A stretch of 9,507 bases of DNA from an uncultured Clostridia bacterium (GCA_946533615.1 CAMNBY010000260.1:1-9507), one strand, 5' to 3'. Shown: positions 1-7,375, numbered from the stretch's first letter. A program made the numbers and translations. The notes: a model not told the origin generated them from the letters alone.

Positions 1-177
1 CGCAAGCCTGCGTCGAATTTAGGCAATCTGACGAAAATCTGGACGGCGCATCTGATGCACAGGGGTCGTGCGGTGTTGCCTTAAAAGATACAAGAAATAT
101 TATACAATGCTATTGTGTGTGATATGTGATATATTAAATGAAATTTTAATGAACAAAGCTTTAACATTCGCTCTTCG
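1..177. other. Unassigned upstream segment; possible tail of a preceding gene
   Basis: No gene can be assigned here. Two plus-strand frames are open from the window edge: one ends in TAA at 82-84 and the other in TGA at 120-122. Each gives a short peptide that I do not recognise, and neither is clearly favoured by codon use, so a preceding gene may or may not end here. From about 85 the DNA turns strongly AT-rich and looks intergenic. A small hairpin (ACAAT at 104-108 with ATTGT at 112-116) is too weak and lacks a T-run, so I do not call it a terminator. Confidence 0.3.
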
Positions 178-206
178 TTGACAAATCTGGCTTTTGGCGC
201 TATTAT
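178..206 (+). promoter_or_regulatory. Sigma-A promoter of the glycerophosphodiesterase gene
   Basis: A perfect -35 box TTGACA lies at 178-183, followed by a 17-base spacer and the -10 box TATTAT at 201-206. An overlapping TATAAT at 204-209 would give a 20-base spacer and is less likely. Transcription should start near 213, leaving a leader of about 20 bases that contains the AGGAAGG ribosome binding site at 222-228. No operator or riboswitch fold is visible. Confidence 0.75.
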
Positions 207-235
207 AATATAAGACTATCAAGGAAGGTGCTTTA

Positions 236-943
236 ATGGATTTTGGTAAATATATCGCCCACAGAGGCCTCCACGGCGGCGGGATCCCCGAAAACTCAAT
301 GGCGGCTTTTGAAAAAGCTATCGCTAAAGGCCTTGCCATCGAGCTTGACATCAGAATGACCAAGGATTGCCGCCTCGTCGTTTTTCACGATGCCGACCTG
401 CTGCGTATGTGCGGCACGGATATAAAGCTCTCGGAGCTTGAATACAGCCAGCTTGCGGCGTTTCCGCTTTCGGACTGCGAAGAGAAGATACCGCTGTTCT
501 CGGACGTTTTGAAGCTCGTTGACAGCAGAGTGCCGCTTCTTATAGAGATCAAGCGCGGCTCGCCCTACGGCACGGTTGAAAAGCGCCTGATGAAGCTGCT
601 CAAAGGCTATAACGGCGAATACGCCGTCCAGAGCTTCGACCCGATGATTCTGCTCTGGTTCAGGCTCCACGCCCCTAAGGTCTGCCGCGGCCAGCTTGTC
701 ACAGGCCACCCCTCGGGCAGCAAAAAGGAAGACCTCCTCGAAAGGCTCAGCTCGACCAAGCCCGTCTGGAAGTACATCACCAAGCCCGACTTCCTTTCCT
801 TTGACCTCAGAACGATCGAGATGGAGGATATTTACACCGCACAGGAGCTCGGCGCCGATGTCCTCTCCTGGACAGCCGACACTCCCGAGCTTCGCCGTAC
901 AGCCCGTGCCTTCTCGCGCTCCGTCATCTCCGAGTGGAAGTGA
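236..943 (+). CDS. Glycerophosphodiester phosphodiesterase family protein (GDPD, UgpQ-like)
   Basis: The 235-residue protein has the GDPD TIM-barrel motifs and would hydrolyse glycerophosphodiesters, the deacylated phospholipid products, to glycerol 3-phosphate and an alcohol. The visible motifs are HRG at residues 9-11 (catalytic His9), PENS at 18-21, ELD at 36-38 (metal ligands Glu36 and Asp38), FHD at 50-52 (catalytic His51), IEIK at 103-106 (third metal ligand Glu104), QSFDP at 132-136 and SWTAD at 211-215 near the last strand. The length fits the compact cytoplasmic UgpQ-like forms, and no signal peptide or membrane segment is seen. The ATG at 236 is supported by AGGAAGG 7 bases upstream. 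The gene has its own promoter. No terminator is visible after it, so some read-through into the exporter genes is possible. Family assignment is firm, but the exact substrate is unknown. Confidence 0.93.
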   Translation: MDFGKYIAHRGLHGGGIPENSMAAFEKAIAKGLAIELDIRMTKDCRLVVFHDADLLRMCGTDIKLSELEYSQLAAFPLSDCEEKIPLFSDVLKLVDSRVPLLIEIKRGSPYGTVEKRLMKLLKGYNGEYAVQSFDPMILLWFRLHAPKVCRGQLVTGHPSGSKKEDLLERLSSTKPVWKYITKPDFLSFDLRTIEMEDIYTAQELGADVLSWTADTPELRRTARAFSRSVISEWK

Positions 944-966
944 CCGCACAATTAACCTTTTATACA

Positions 967-995
967 TTGACTTTGATTGCTATATATTGTATAAT
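967..995 (+). promoter_or_regulatory. Sigma-A promoter of the ABC exporter / GH5 run
   Basis: TTGACT at 967-972 and a perfect TATAAT at 990-995 are separated by 17 bases, in the AT-rich gap after the GDPD gene. The expected start near 1002 gives a leader of about 29 bases carrying GAGGTG at 1019-1024. There is no room for a riboswitch and no clear operator palindrome. This is the only convincing promoter seen before the two ABC genes and the GH5 gene. Confidence 0.78.
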
Positions 996-1030
996 TATAT
1001 GAATAGATAAATAATCATGAGGTGATACAG

Positions 1031-2773
1031 ATGATAAAACAGCTCGCGAAATGCGTGCGGGAATACAAAAAACCAACTATCATCACTTTGCTGTTCATTA
1101 TCGGCGAGGCCGTTATCGAGATCTTCATACCCTTTATCACGGCCAATCTTGTAAACGACATCAAGGCAGGCGCCGCAATGAAGGAGATCGTCGTGACAGG
1201 CATTTTCCTTGCCGTGCTGGCGCTTATCTCCCTGACCTTCGGCGGTGCAGCGGGCTTCTCCTGCGCCAAGGCCTCGGCAGGCTTTGCCAAAAACGTGAGG
1301 AAGGACGTCTTCTCGAAGGTGCAGACCTTCTCCTTCGGGAATATAGATAAATTCTCCTCCTCCTCGCTTGTCACGAGGCTCACCACCGACGTCACGAACG
1401 TGCAGATGTCCTATATGATGATAATAAGAACTGCGGTGCGCAGCCCGATAATGCTGGTGTTTGCTATAATCATGGCATACATTATGGGCGGCATGCTGGC
1501 AGGCACCTTCGTTGTTGTCGTGCCTATACTTGCGGTCGGGCTCTTCATCATCAGCCGCAAGGCGATGCCAGCTTTCAGGCGGGTGTTCCGCAAGTACGAC
1601 AGACTGAACGAGTCTATAGAAGAAAACGTAAGAGCCATGCGCGTTGTCAAGGGATTTTCAAGAGAGCAGTACGAAAAGGAGAACTTCTCCCGCGCCGCCG
1701 AGGATATCCGCAAGGACTTCACCAAGGCCGAGCGCATCGTTGCTCTCAATACGCCCATCATGCAGTTCTGCGTTTATTTCAATATGGCCTTCGTGCTGCT
1801 CGTCGGTTCTAAAATGATAATCTCGGGCAAGGGCGAGACCATCGACGTAGGCCAGATCTCCGCCATGATAACCTACGGTATGCAGATACTCATATCCCTG
1901 ATGATGCTCTCGATGATCTATGTTATCATCACTATCTCGGCAGAAAGCGCAAAGCGTATCTGCGAGGTTCTCTCCGAGGAATCCGACCTTACCGACCCCG
2001 AAAACGCTATCACAGAAGTCAGGGACGGTTCGATCGAGTTCAGGAACGTTAGCTTCAAGTATTCCGAAAAGGCCAAGCGCTTTGCCCTCGCGGATATCGA
2101 CCTTAAGATCGAGTCGGGCATGACCGTCGGCATAATCGGCGGTACGGGATCAAGTAAGTCCACCCTCGTCCAGCTTATCCCAAGACTATACGACGCCACA
2201 GAGGGCGAGGTACTCGTCGGCGGCGTGAACGTTAAGGAATACAGCCTCGAAAAGCTCCGCGACAGCGTTGCGATGGTGCTGCAAAAGAACGTGCTGTTCT
2301 CGGGCACTATCGCCGACAACCTCCGCTGGGGCAATAAGGACGCCACCCTCGAAGAGATACAGGCTGTCTGCAAGATAGCTCAGGCCGACGAGTTCGTGCA
2401 AAGCTTCCCCGACGGCTATGACTCGATGATAGAGCAGGGCGGCACCAACGTTTCGGGCGGCCAGAAGCAGAGGCTCTGTATCGCAAGGGCAATGCTCAAA
2501 AAGCCTAAGATACTTATCCTCGACGACTCTACCAGCGCCGTCGATACCAAGACCGACGCGCTGATAAGAGCAGGCTTCAAGACCTATATTCCCGAGACCA
2601 CCAAGATCATAATAGCACAGCGCATAGCCTCTGTGCAGGATTCCGACCTTATCATCGTGCTTGACAACGGCCGCATAGCCGACATGGGCACTCACGAGGA
2701 GCTGCTTGAAAGATCCGATATCTACCGCGAGGTATATGAGCAGCAGACGAGCGGAGGTGATGACCATGAGTAA
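1031..2773 (+). CDS. ABC exporter half-transporter, subunit 1 (degenerate ATPase site)
   Basis: This 580-residue protein is a type IV (multidrug/lipid exporter fold) half-transporter in the cytoplasmic membrane. About six transmembrane segments lie near residues 15-38, 52-72, 136-155, 157-175, 243-264 and 277-301, followed by a nucleotide-binding domain from about 335. The Walker A motif (370-378) reads GGTGSSKST, with Ser375 replacing the usual third glycine. The Q-loop is Gln418 and the signature VSGGQ (474-478) is intact. Walker B ends Asp498-Asp499, so the catalytic Glu is replaced by Asp, and the H-loop histidine is Gln530. These losses mark the non-hydrolysing partner of a heterodimer. 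I chose the ATG at 1031, with GAGGTG 6 bases upstream, over an in-frame GTG at 1022 that lies inside that ribosome binding site. The stop overlaps the start of subunit 2. The substrate cannot be read from the sequence; drugs, peptides or lipids are all possible. Confidence 0.93.
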   Translation: MIKQLAKCVREYKKPTIITLLFIIGEAVIEIFIPFITANLVNDIKAGAAMKEIVVTGIFLAVLALISLTFGGAAGFSCAKASAGFAKNVRKDVFSKVQTFSFGNIDKFSSSSLVTRLTTDVTNVQMSYMMIIRTAVRSPIMLVFAIIMAYIMGGMLAGTFVVVVPILAVGLFIISRKAMPAFRRVFRKYDRLNESIEENVRAMRVVKGFSREQYEKENFSRAAEDIRKDFTKAERIVALNTPIMQFCVYFNMAFVLLVGSKMIISGKGETIDVGQISAMITYGMQILISLMMLSMIYVIITISAESAKRICEVLSEESDLTDPENAITEVRDGSIEFRNVSFKYSEKAKRFALADIDLKIESGMTVGIIGGTGSSKSTLVQLIPRLYDATEGEVLVGGVNVKEYSLEKLRDSVAMVLQKNVLFSGTIADNLRWGNKDATLEEIQAVCKIAQADEFVQSFPDGYDSMIEQGGTNVSGGQKQRLCIARAMLKKPKILILDDSTSAVDTKTDALIRAGFKTYIPETTKIIIAQRIASVQDSDLIIVLDNGRIADMGTHEELLERSDIYREVYEQQTSGGDDHE

Positions 2774-4673
2774 GCTCGAAATGAGACCTCAGGTCAGCTT
2801 CGCCTCGCTGAAAAGAACTGTCAAGATGCTCTTCAAGTTCTATCCCGTGCTTGTGCCCGTGACTATCCTCTGTACGCTGTTCTCGGCGGTGGCTTCATCT
2901 ATCCCCGCCATCTTCGTCCAGAATGTCATCACCATAATCGAGAAGTGGTACGAGAGCGGCGACTGGGACGCAGCCAGCAAGGAGATAATCCCCAAGATAA
3001 CACTGCTCATAACCTTCTATGTCCTGTCTATCATAGCCATCACCGTCCAGACCCAGCTAATGGCCTATATGACGCAGGGCTTCCTCTCGAAGATGCGCTG
3101 CGCTATGTTTGACGGTATGCAGGATCTTCCTATCCGCTACTTCGATACCCACAAGCACGGCGACATAATGAGCTATTACACCAACGACATCGACACCCTC
3201 CGCCAGCTTATCTCGCAGGCGCTTCCGTCGCTGATACAGTCGGGTGCCATCGTGCTCTGCGTGTTTGCTATAATGCTTTATTACAGCCTGTGGATGACGC
3301 TTGTCGTTATCTTGGGCATCTTCCTGATGATGTTCGTTTCCAAGAAGATCGGCGGCGGCTCGGCCAAGTTCTTTATCCGCCAGCAGGCCTCCATCGGCAA
3401 GGAGGAGGGCTACGTTCAGGAGATAATGAACGGTCAGAAGGTTGTAAAGGTCTTTAACCACGAAGCCGAATGCACCGAGGATTTCGACAAGATAAACGAA
3501 GCGCTTTTCGAGGACAGCTACAGGGCTCACGCCTACGCCAATGCCCTTGGTCCGATAATCATGAATATCGGCAATATCCTCTATGTTGTGATCGCTATGG
3601 CGGGCGGCATCTTTATGCTCTCCAATATCAAGAATATCAGCATCTCGGGGCTTCCGCTCTCTATCGCCATAATCGTTCCCTTCCTAAATATGACCAAGCA
3701 GTTCACGGGCAACATCAACCAGCTCTCGCAGCAGATAAATGCGGTCGTTATGGCAATGGCAGGCGCCAACAGGATATTCTCCCTGATGGACGAGCAGCCC
3801 GAGGCCGACGACGGCTATGTCACCCTTGTAAACGTCAAGACAGATAAGAACGGCGAGCTGGTCGAGACCTCGCAGCACACAAAGAACTGGGCGTGGAAGC
3901 ACCCACATACCGCCGACGGCTCTGTTACCTACACGCCGCTCAGGGGCGATGTCGAGATGAACGAGGTAGACTTTGCCTACGAAGAGGGCAAGGACGTCCT
4001 CCACGATGTTTCCGTCTACGCCAGGCCAGGACAGAAGGTGGCGTTCGTCGGCGCAACAGGCGCAGGCAAGACCACAATAACCAATCTTATCAACCGCTTC
4101 TATGACATTGCGGACGGCAAGATCAGGTATGACGGCATAAACATCAACAAGATCAAAAAACAGGATCTCAGGCGCTCTCTCGGCCTTGTTCTTCAGGAAA
4201 CGAACCTGTTCACGGGAACTGTTATGGACAATATCCGCTACGGCAGACTTGACGCAACGGACGAGGAGTGCATCGAAGCCGCCAAGCTTGCAGGCGCCGA
4301 CGATTTCATCACAAGACTCCCCGAGGGCTATAACACACCCCTCTCCAACAACGGCTCCAACTTCTCGCAGGGTCAGCGCCAGCTGATAGCTATTGCAAGA
4401 GCCGCAGTTGCCGATCCGCCGGTAATGATCCTCGACGAGGCAACGTCCTCGATCGACACCCGAACCGAGGCTATCGTCCAGAAGGGCATGGACAAGCTTA
4501 TGGAGGGCAGAACGGTTTTCGTTATCGCCCACAGACTCTCCACGGTCATGAATTCCGATGTTATAATGGTGCTTGACCACGGAAGGATAATCGAACGCGG
4601 CAGCCATGACCAGCTGATAGCCGCAAAGGGAACTTACTATCAGCTCTACACAGGCGCATTCGAGCTTGAATAA
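2766..4673 (+). CDS. ABC exporter half-transporter, subunit 2 (catalytic ATPase site)
   Basis: The 635-residue partner of the preceding subunit has membrane segments near residues 27-50, 78-99, 155-173, 176-194, 263-285 and 297-310, then a nucleotide-binding domain from about 396. Walker A (429-437) is GATGAGKTT, Walker B ends Asp557-Glu558 and the H-loop His589 is present, so this chain holds the working catalytic residues. Its signature is degenerate, FSQGQ at 533-537 instead of LSGGQ, which pairs with the defective site of subunit 1. An extra stretch at about 349-396, including WAWKHPH at 375-381, separates the membrane and ATPase domains. The start is the ATG at 2766, with GGAGG at 2753-2757; another ATG at 2760 is too close to it. 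The 8-base overlap with the upstream gene suggests translational coupling and 1:1 synthesis. Heterodimers such as LmrCD, BmrCD and TM287/288 show the same division of labour. Confidence 0.93.
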   Translation: MSKLEMRPQVSFASLKRTVKMLFKFYPVLVPVTILCTLFSAVASSIPAIFVQNVITIIEKWYESGDWDAASKEIIPKITLLITFYVLSIIAITVQTQLMAYMTQGFLSKMRCAMFDGMQDLPIRYFDTHKHGDIMSYYTNDIDTLRQLISQALPSLIQSGAIVLCVFAIMLYYSLWMTLVVILGIFLMMFVSKKIGGGSAKFFIRQQASIGKEEGYVQEIMNGQKVVKVFNHEAECTEDFDKINEALFEDSYRAHAYANALGPIIMNIGNILYVVIAMAGGIFMLSNIKNISISGLPLSIAIIVPFLNMTKQFTGNINQLSQQINAVVMAMAGANRIFSLMDEQPEADDGYVTLVNVKTDKNGELVETSQHTKNWAWKHPHTADGSVTYTPLRGDVEMNEVDFAYEEGKDVLHDVSVYARPGQKVAFVGATGAGKTTITNLINRFYDIADGKIRYDGININKIKKQDLRRSLGLVLQETNLFTGTVMDNIRYGRLDATDEECIEAAKLAGADDFITRLPEGYNTPLSNNGSNFSQGQRQLIAIARAAVADPPVMILDEATSSIDTRTEAIVQKGMDKLMEGRTVFVIAHRLSTVMNSDVIMVLDHGRIIERGSHDQLIAAKGTYYQLYTGAFELE

Positions 4674-4708
4674 GTATTGCTGACAGCATTTAACAGGAGG
4701 TGCGATCA

Positions 4709-6505
4709 ATGAAAAGAGGCAGACTCATTTCCTTGGCCTGCGCTGCCGTGATGGCAGCAAGCGCTCTCTCGGCCTGCTCCAAAGGCGGCTCGTCCGATGT
4801 TTCGTCAGCCAAGGCTGATGCCGCATCGACAGAAACCGCCGAAGCCGAGGACAATCCCATGACAGCTCAGGAAACGGTAAAGGACATGGGCAACGGCATA
4901 AATCTCGGAAATACCTTCGAGGCCTATAACCACGGCTATTACGTTGCGGGCGGCGACCCCACCACAAGCGAAAACACCTGGGGACAGCCCACGACTACCA
5001 AGGAAATGATCGAAGGCATGAAGGCCTGCGGCTTCGATTCGATCCGCATTCCCGTTGCTTGGACAAACGCTATGAACTTCGAGACAGGCGACTACACCAT
5101 CGACGAGGCCTATCTTGCAAGAGTCGAGGAGGTCATCAACTACGCACTTGACTGCGATATGTACGTTGTCGTAAACGACCACTGGGACGGCGGCTGGTGG
5201 GGAATGTTCGGCTCCGCTTCCGAAGAGACCCGCGCAAAGGCAATGGAAATGTACACCTCCATGTGGACTCAGCTTTCCGAGCGCTTCAAGGATTATGACT
5301 ACAAGCTGATCTTTGAGGCCGCCAACGAGGAGCTTGGCGACAGGCTAAACGATAAGGATATTGCCGAGGATTCGGGCTCTCTCAGCGAGGACGAGTGCTA
5401 CGCAATGGCTCACGATATAAACCAGAAGTTCGTTGACACGGTCAGAGCAACGGGCGGCAACAACGCCGAGCGCTTTCTGCTGATCGCAGGCTATAATACC
5501 GATATCGCCAAGACCTGCGACACCCGCTATGTCATGCCTACCGACACCGCCAAGGACAAGCTGATACTCTCTGTCCACTACTACACCCCCTGGGACTACT
5601 GCGGCGAGAAGGCTGTTAATCACTGGGGCTCAGCCAAGGACGTAGAGGAAATGAATTCCCTGATGACGCAGCTTTCGATGTACTGCGACAAAGGCTACGG
5701 CGTTATAATCGGCGAGTATGCGGTGCTCACTGATTCCTCCACACCGAAGGCCGACACTGACAAGTTCTATACGAACTTCCTCAATAACTGCGATTATTAC
5801 AATTTCTGCCCCATGCTCTGGGACTGCAATAATCTGTATGACAAGTATACCTGCACGATGCCCGACGACACCATGCGCGAGCTGTTCGCATCACGCAGCC
5901 GCGACAAGCAGGCGTCCCTCTCCGATGATGAGATACAGAGCAAGGCTCTGGAGGGTATTGAGGCAATGAAGAAAGAAGCCGAAGAAAGGACATTTGAGGA
6001 TATGGCTATCCCTGCCTCAGATAGCGACGCCATCGCGTGGATAATGTACAACAGCACGGATTTCCGCATAAGCTACAGCGTCGGCGACCAGTACGATCCC
6101 ACAAATATGTCCGACGGCGTAGTCGCCGAGAACGTGATCGTTACGGGCGACGGCCAGTACGAGGTCAGCCTTGACTTTTCAAAGGCAGGACAGGCCAAGG
6201 GCATCGGCTTTGCAGCGCTGGGTATCTCCAACGGCGAGGACCTTTTCCCGGGCTGCACCATAAAGATCGACGAAATAACCATCAATGACGAAGCAGTGGA
6301 GCTTTCCGCCAAGGAGTATACCTCCTCTGACGACGAACACTGCACAAGGGTAAATATCTACAACGGCTATATCAACAGCGCTCCCGATGATGCCAGAAGC
6401 TACGACGGCAGCCTTGACGGCGCTTCTCCCCAGATCGTCAATGTTGATAAGAATACCCTTATAAGATCCATGAAGATCAAGTTCACCTTCAAGACAGCAG
6501 AATAA
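4709..6505 (+). CDS. Glycoside hydrolase family 5 lipoprotein (endo-beta-glycanase)
   Basis: The 598-residue protein starts with a lipoprotein signal peptide: basic MKRGR, a hydrophobic stretch, then lipobox LSAC with Cys23. A Ser/Ala/Glu-rich tether follows to about residue 50, so the enzyme should sit outside the cell anchored to the membrane. Residues of about 55-395 form a GH5 (clan GH-A) barrel. The motif residues seen are INLGNT (64-69), Arg113 in RIPV, His158 in DHW, Asn206-Glu207 (acid/base), His290 in VHYY, Glu336 in GEY (nucleophile) and Trp371. GH5 enzymes of this kind cut beta-1,4 glucans, mannans or xyloglucan; I cannot fix the subfamily or substrate. A helical linker (about 403-429) leads to a strand-rich C-terminal region (430-598) that may be a carbohydrate-binding module. 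There is no dockerin or cell-wall sorting signal. The ATG at 4709 follows AGGAGG by 8 bases. It lies 35 bases after the ABC genes with no convincing promoter between. Confidence 0.9.
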   Translation: MKRGRLISLACAAVMAASALSACSKGGSSDVSSAKADAASTETAEAEDNPMTAQETVKDMGNGINLGNTFEAYNHGYYVAGGDPTTSENTWGQPTTTKEMIEGMKACGFDSIRIPVAWTNAMNFETGDYTIDEAYLARVEEVINYALDCDMYVVVNDHWDGGWWGMFGSASEETRAKAMEMYTSMWTQLSERFKDYDYKLIFEAANEELGDRLNDKDIAEDSGSLSEDECYAMAHDINQKFVDTVRATGGNNAERFLLIAGYNTDIAKTCDTRYVMPTDTAKDKLILSVHYYTPWDYCGEKAVNHWGSAKDVEEMNSLMTQLSMYCDKGYGVIIGEYAVLTDSSTPKADTDKFYTNFLNNCDYYNFCPMLWDCNNLYDKYTCTMPDDTMRELFASRSRDKQASLSDDEIQSKALEGIEAMKKEAEERTFEDMAIPASDSDAIAWIMYNSTDFRISYSVGDQYDPTNMSDGVVAENVIVTGDGQYEVSLDFSKAGQAKGIGFAALGISNGEDLFPGCTIKIDEITINDEAVELSAKEYTSSDDEHCTRVNIYNGYINSAPDDARSYDGSLDGASPQIVNVDKNTLIRSMKIKFTFKTAE

Positions 6506-6510
6506 AAAAC

Positions 6511-6537
6511 AAGAGCCGCGCTCCCTGCACGGCTCTT
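6511..6537. terminator. Bidirectional rho-independent terminator between convergent genes
   Basis: AAGAGCCG at 6511-6518 pairs with CGGCTCTT at 6530-6537, a perfect 8-base-pair stem around an 11-base loop. Read on the minus strand, the stem is followed by GTTTTTTATT, a strong T-run that ends the alkylation repair transcript; this run overlaps the stop codon of the GH5 gene. Read on the plus strand, the stem is followed by the weaker TTTCTGTTATTT, which should still serve the GH5 transcript. The gap between the two stop codons is 36 bases and holds little else. Confidence 0.85.
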
Positions 6538-6541
6538 TCTG

Positions 6542-7234
6542 TTATTTGCGTTTCAAAGTTCGCAGATACGCCTTTTGTTCGTCGGTTATCCGATAGCTTT
6601 CAACGGCCTTTTGTATCGTCTTGTTGTGCGTCCATTTGTCAAGGCGCTGCGCCTCGATGACCTTGACCGTTGCCTCCCACTGCTTTGCAAGGGCAGTAGC
6701 AAAGTACCACGCCCGCATCATATTGATGTAGTATTCCTCCGAGACAACACCTGCAACCAGCTCAAGCTGCTCGGGAGCGAAACGCTCTTCAAGAAAATGC
6801 TGCATCAGCTCCTTGATCGCAAACCTGACGGTGTAGGTGTGCTGAGAGCCTAAGCGCTCAAGTATCTTCGGCATAAGCCTGTCGCGGTGCTTGTTGTAAG
6901 CCTTCGGCGACAGCGAATCACAGACCGCCCAGTTCTCAACAAAGGGCAGCAGCCTGTCCACGGCGGCCTCGGCCTCGTCATAGTCCCTGATCTCGGCGAT
7001 GATAAAGCCGTGCAGCAGGTTCTCTTCGTGGTATCTGTGCGGCAGTCCATTCAGAAAATCCCCGATGTCCTCGCGACTCTTGAATTCCTTTGCCAGCTGC
7101 CGCAGCTGCGGCGTCCTCACCCCGATGATGCTGCTCTTGTCGTAGTTCGGGATTATCGGAGCCGTAAATTCCCTGTATTTTTCGTCAGCCAGCGCAAAAA
7201 GCCTCTGCTGTATCAATGCTGTTGTGTTTTCCAT
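6542..7234 (-). CDS. DNA alkylation repair protein, AlkD-like (HEAT-repeat glycosylase family)
   Basis: The 230-residue, largely helical protein matches the AlkD family of HEAT-like-repeat DNA glycosylases, which excise alkylated bases such as 3- and 7-methylpurines. Recognisable family stretches are IIGVRTPQLRQLAKE (36-50), ENWAVCDS (100-107), VRFAIKELM (136-144) and YYINMMRAWYFA (168-179). Trp102, Asp106, Arg137 and Trp176 are spaced much like the Trp109, Asp113, Arg148 and Trp187 set of Bacillus cereus AlkD, with the Trp-Asp and Arg-Trp gaps identical, so catalysis is plausible. The length is normal for the family. The ATG at 7234 is preceded by AGGAGG (7246-7241) with 6 bases between. The gene is monocistronic between its own promoter and a strong terminator, and is divergent from recJ. 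There is no signal peptide, so it acts in the cytoplasm. The actual lesion range is inferred from the family only. Confidence 0.9.
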   Translation of the reverse strand: MENTTALIQQRLFALADEKYREFTAPIIPNYDKSSIIGVRTPQLRQLAKEFKSREDIGDFLNGLPHRYHEENLLHGFIIAEIRDYDEAEAAVDRLLPFVENWAVCDSLSPKAYNKHRDRLMPKILERLGSQHTYTVRFAIKELMQHFLEERFAPEQLELVAGVVSEEYYINMMRAWYFATALAKQWEATVKVIEAQRLDKWTHNKTIQKAVESYRITDEQKAYLRTLKRK

Positions 7235-7258
7235 ATCCTGCCTCCTTTTGATAACCTG

Positions 7259-7287
7259 ATTATACCACAGAGCAGGGGATTTGTAAA
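7259..7287 (-). promoter_or_regulatory. Sigma-A promoter of the alkylation repair gene
   Basis: On the minus strand, TTTACA (7287-7282) and a perfect TATAAT (7264-7259) are separated by 17 bases. Transcription should begin near 7252, giving a very short leader of about 18 bases that is mostly the ribosome binding site. No binding palindrome for a damage regulator such as LexA is evident. Confidence 0.72.
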
Positions 7288-7346
7288 CACTTTCGGCTTG
7301 CTTGGATAAAAAGTTGCGCTTTCGCGCTTAATTCATAATATATTTA

Positions 7347-7375
7347 TTGAATTAACGGCGCTTTTGTGGTATAAT
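7347..7375 (+). promoter_or_regulatory. Sigma-A promoter of recJ, with extended -10
   Basis: TTGAAT at 7347-7352 and a perfect TATAAT at 7370-7375 are 17 bases apart, and the TGG just before the -10 box gives the extended TGnTATAAT form. The start of transcription should fall near 7382, about 24 bases before the chosen recJ start codon. The -35 boxes of this promoter and of the divergent repair gene face each other with 59 bases between. Confidence 0.75.

Noticed and set aside
104..116. Hairpin ACAAT/ATTGT in the left AT-rich region
   Set aside because: It is five mostly A-T pairs with no T-run, so it is too weak to call a terminator or operator.
296..967. A 223-codon open frame antisense to the GDPD gene
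   Set aside because: The sense frame has clear catalytic motifs, a ribosome binding site and a consensus promoter. The antisense frame has none of these and would start inside the promoter of the exporter genes.
4678..4688. Small inverted repeat TGCTG/CAGCA between the exporter and the GH5 gene
   Set aside because: The arms are 5 bases with one base between them, so the folded stem would be 4 base pairs or less, with no T-run. It is unlikely to act as a terminator.
4666..4694. Possible promoter TTGAAT-N17-TTTAAC just before the GH5 gene
   Set aside because: The -10 match lacks the two most conserved bases, and the predicted start would fall within the ribosome binding site. I treat the gene as co-transcribed with the exporter instead.
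3684..4709. A 341-codon open frame antisense to ABC subunit 2
   Set aside because: It mirrors the conserved ATPase domain coding strand. The translation is low in recognisable motifs, and the same codon-bias effect explains its length.
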